The notes under the pieces were generated by a model that was not told the DNA's origin, did no database searches, and saw only the letters and a list, made by a program, of their open reading frames with translations. Of a stretch of 32,836 nt of DNA, positions 32,830 through 32,836 are shown one piece after another; within the stretch, counting starts at the first letter, position 1; each line of letters starts with the position of its first letter. Made by a program: the position numbers and the translations under genes. The stretch comes from SIG299 sp964632165 (GTDB taxonomy: Bacteria; Bacillota; Clostridia; Lachnospirales; Lachnospiraceae): assembly GCA_964632165.1 (NCBI GenBank), contig CAZWCZ010000023.1, positions 1-32,836 on the forward strand. Reading direction: 5' to 3'.

Positions 32830-32836
32830 ACGGTGA

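Noticed and set aside
1..32836. CRISPR array
   Set aside because: No regularly spaced direct repeats of 23-40 bp were seen; the only long direct duplication is the pair of gap flanks.

Overview
The window is the replication-origin region of a low-GC Gram-positive bacterium, most likely a member of the Lachnospiraceae (Clostridia). Three things point there. The gene order is rpmH-rnpA-yidD-yidC-jag-mnmE-mnmG-rsmG on one side and dnaA-dnaN-yaaA-recF-gyrB-gyrA on the other. parA/parB carry classical parS sites and are followed by DUF4446, DUF3881 and TSCPD-type genes. Codon use is AT-rich. Species cannot be fixed from the sequence alone.

Layout. (1) 1-375: AT-rich DNA, a tRNA-Ser(GCU) gene and its promoter, minus strand. 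(2) 372-7177, minus strand: an accessory cassette of an ABC exporter, two lipoproteins, a small membrane protein, a 53-residue Sec-secreted peptide and an XRE/TPR-type regulator. It is interrupted by a 100-N scaffold gap at 5874-5973 whose two flanks are an identical 55-bp sequence. (3) 7201-15873, minus strand: gyrA, gyrB, recF, yaaA, dnaN and dnaA, with oriC between dnaN and dnaA. (4) 16052-24775, plus strand: the rpmH-to-rsmG run, then a GNAT protein, a coiled-coil protein and an orphan NarL-type response regulator. (5) 24782-28235: parS-parA-parB(parS), DUF4446, DUF3881 and a TSCPD protein. (6) 28266-32836: a membrane-bound XRE regulator, a 5'-truncated patatin gene, a palindromic element with gene debris, and a TetR repressor divergent from two tandem ABC ATPases whose permease must lie beyond the window.

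How the genes fit together. DnaA, DnaN, RecF and gyrase initiate and sustain replication from the origin they surround, and ParA/ParB act on parS sites close by. RpmH, RnpA, YidD, YidC and Jag link ribosome and RNase P synthesis to membrane protein insertion. MnmE and MnmG jointly modify the tRNA wobble uridine, and RsmG methylates 16S rRNA. The least familiar part is the cassette at 372-7177: regulator, secreted peptide, membrane proteins and exporter lie in one orientation and look like a peptide-signalling or peptide-export module. That function is inferred, not shown.
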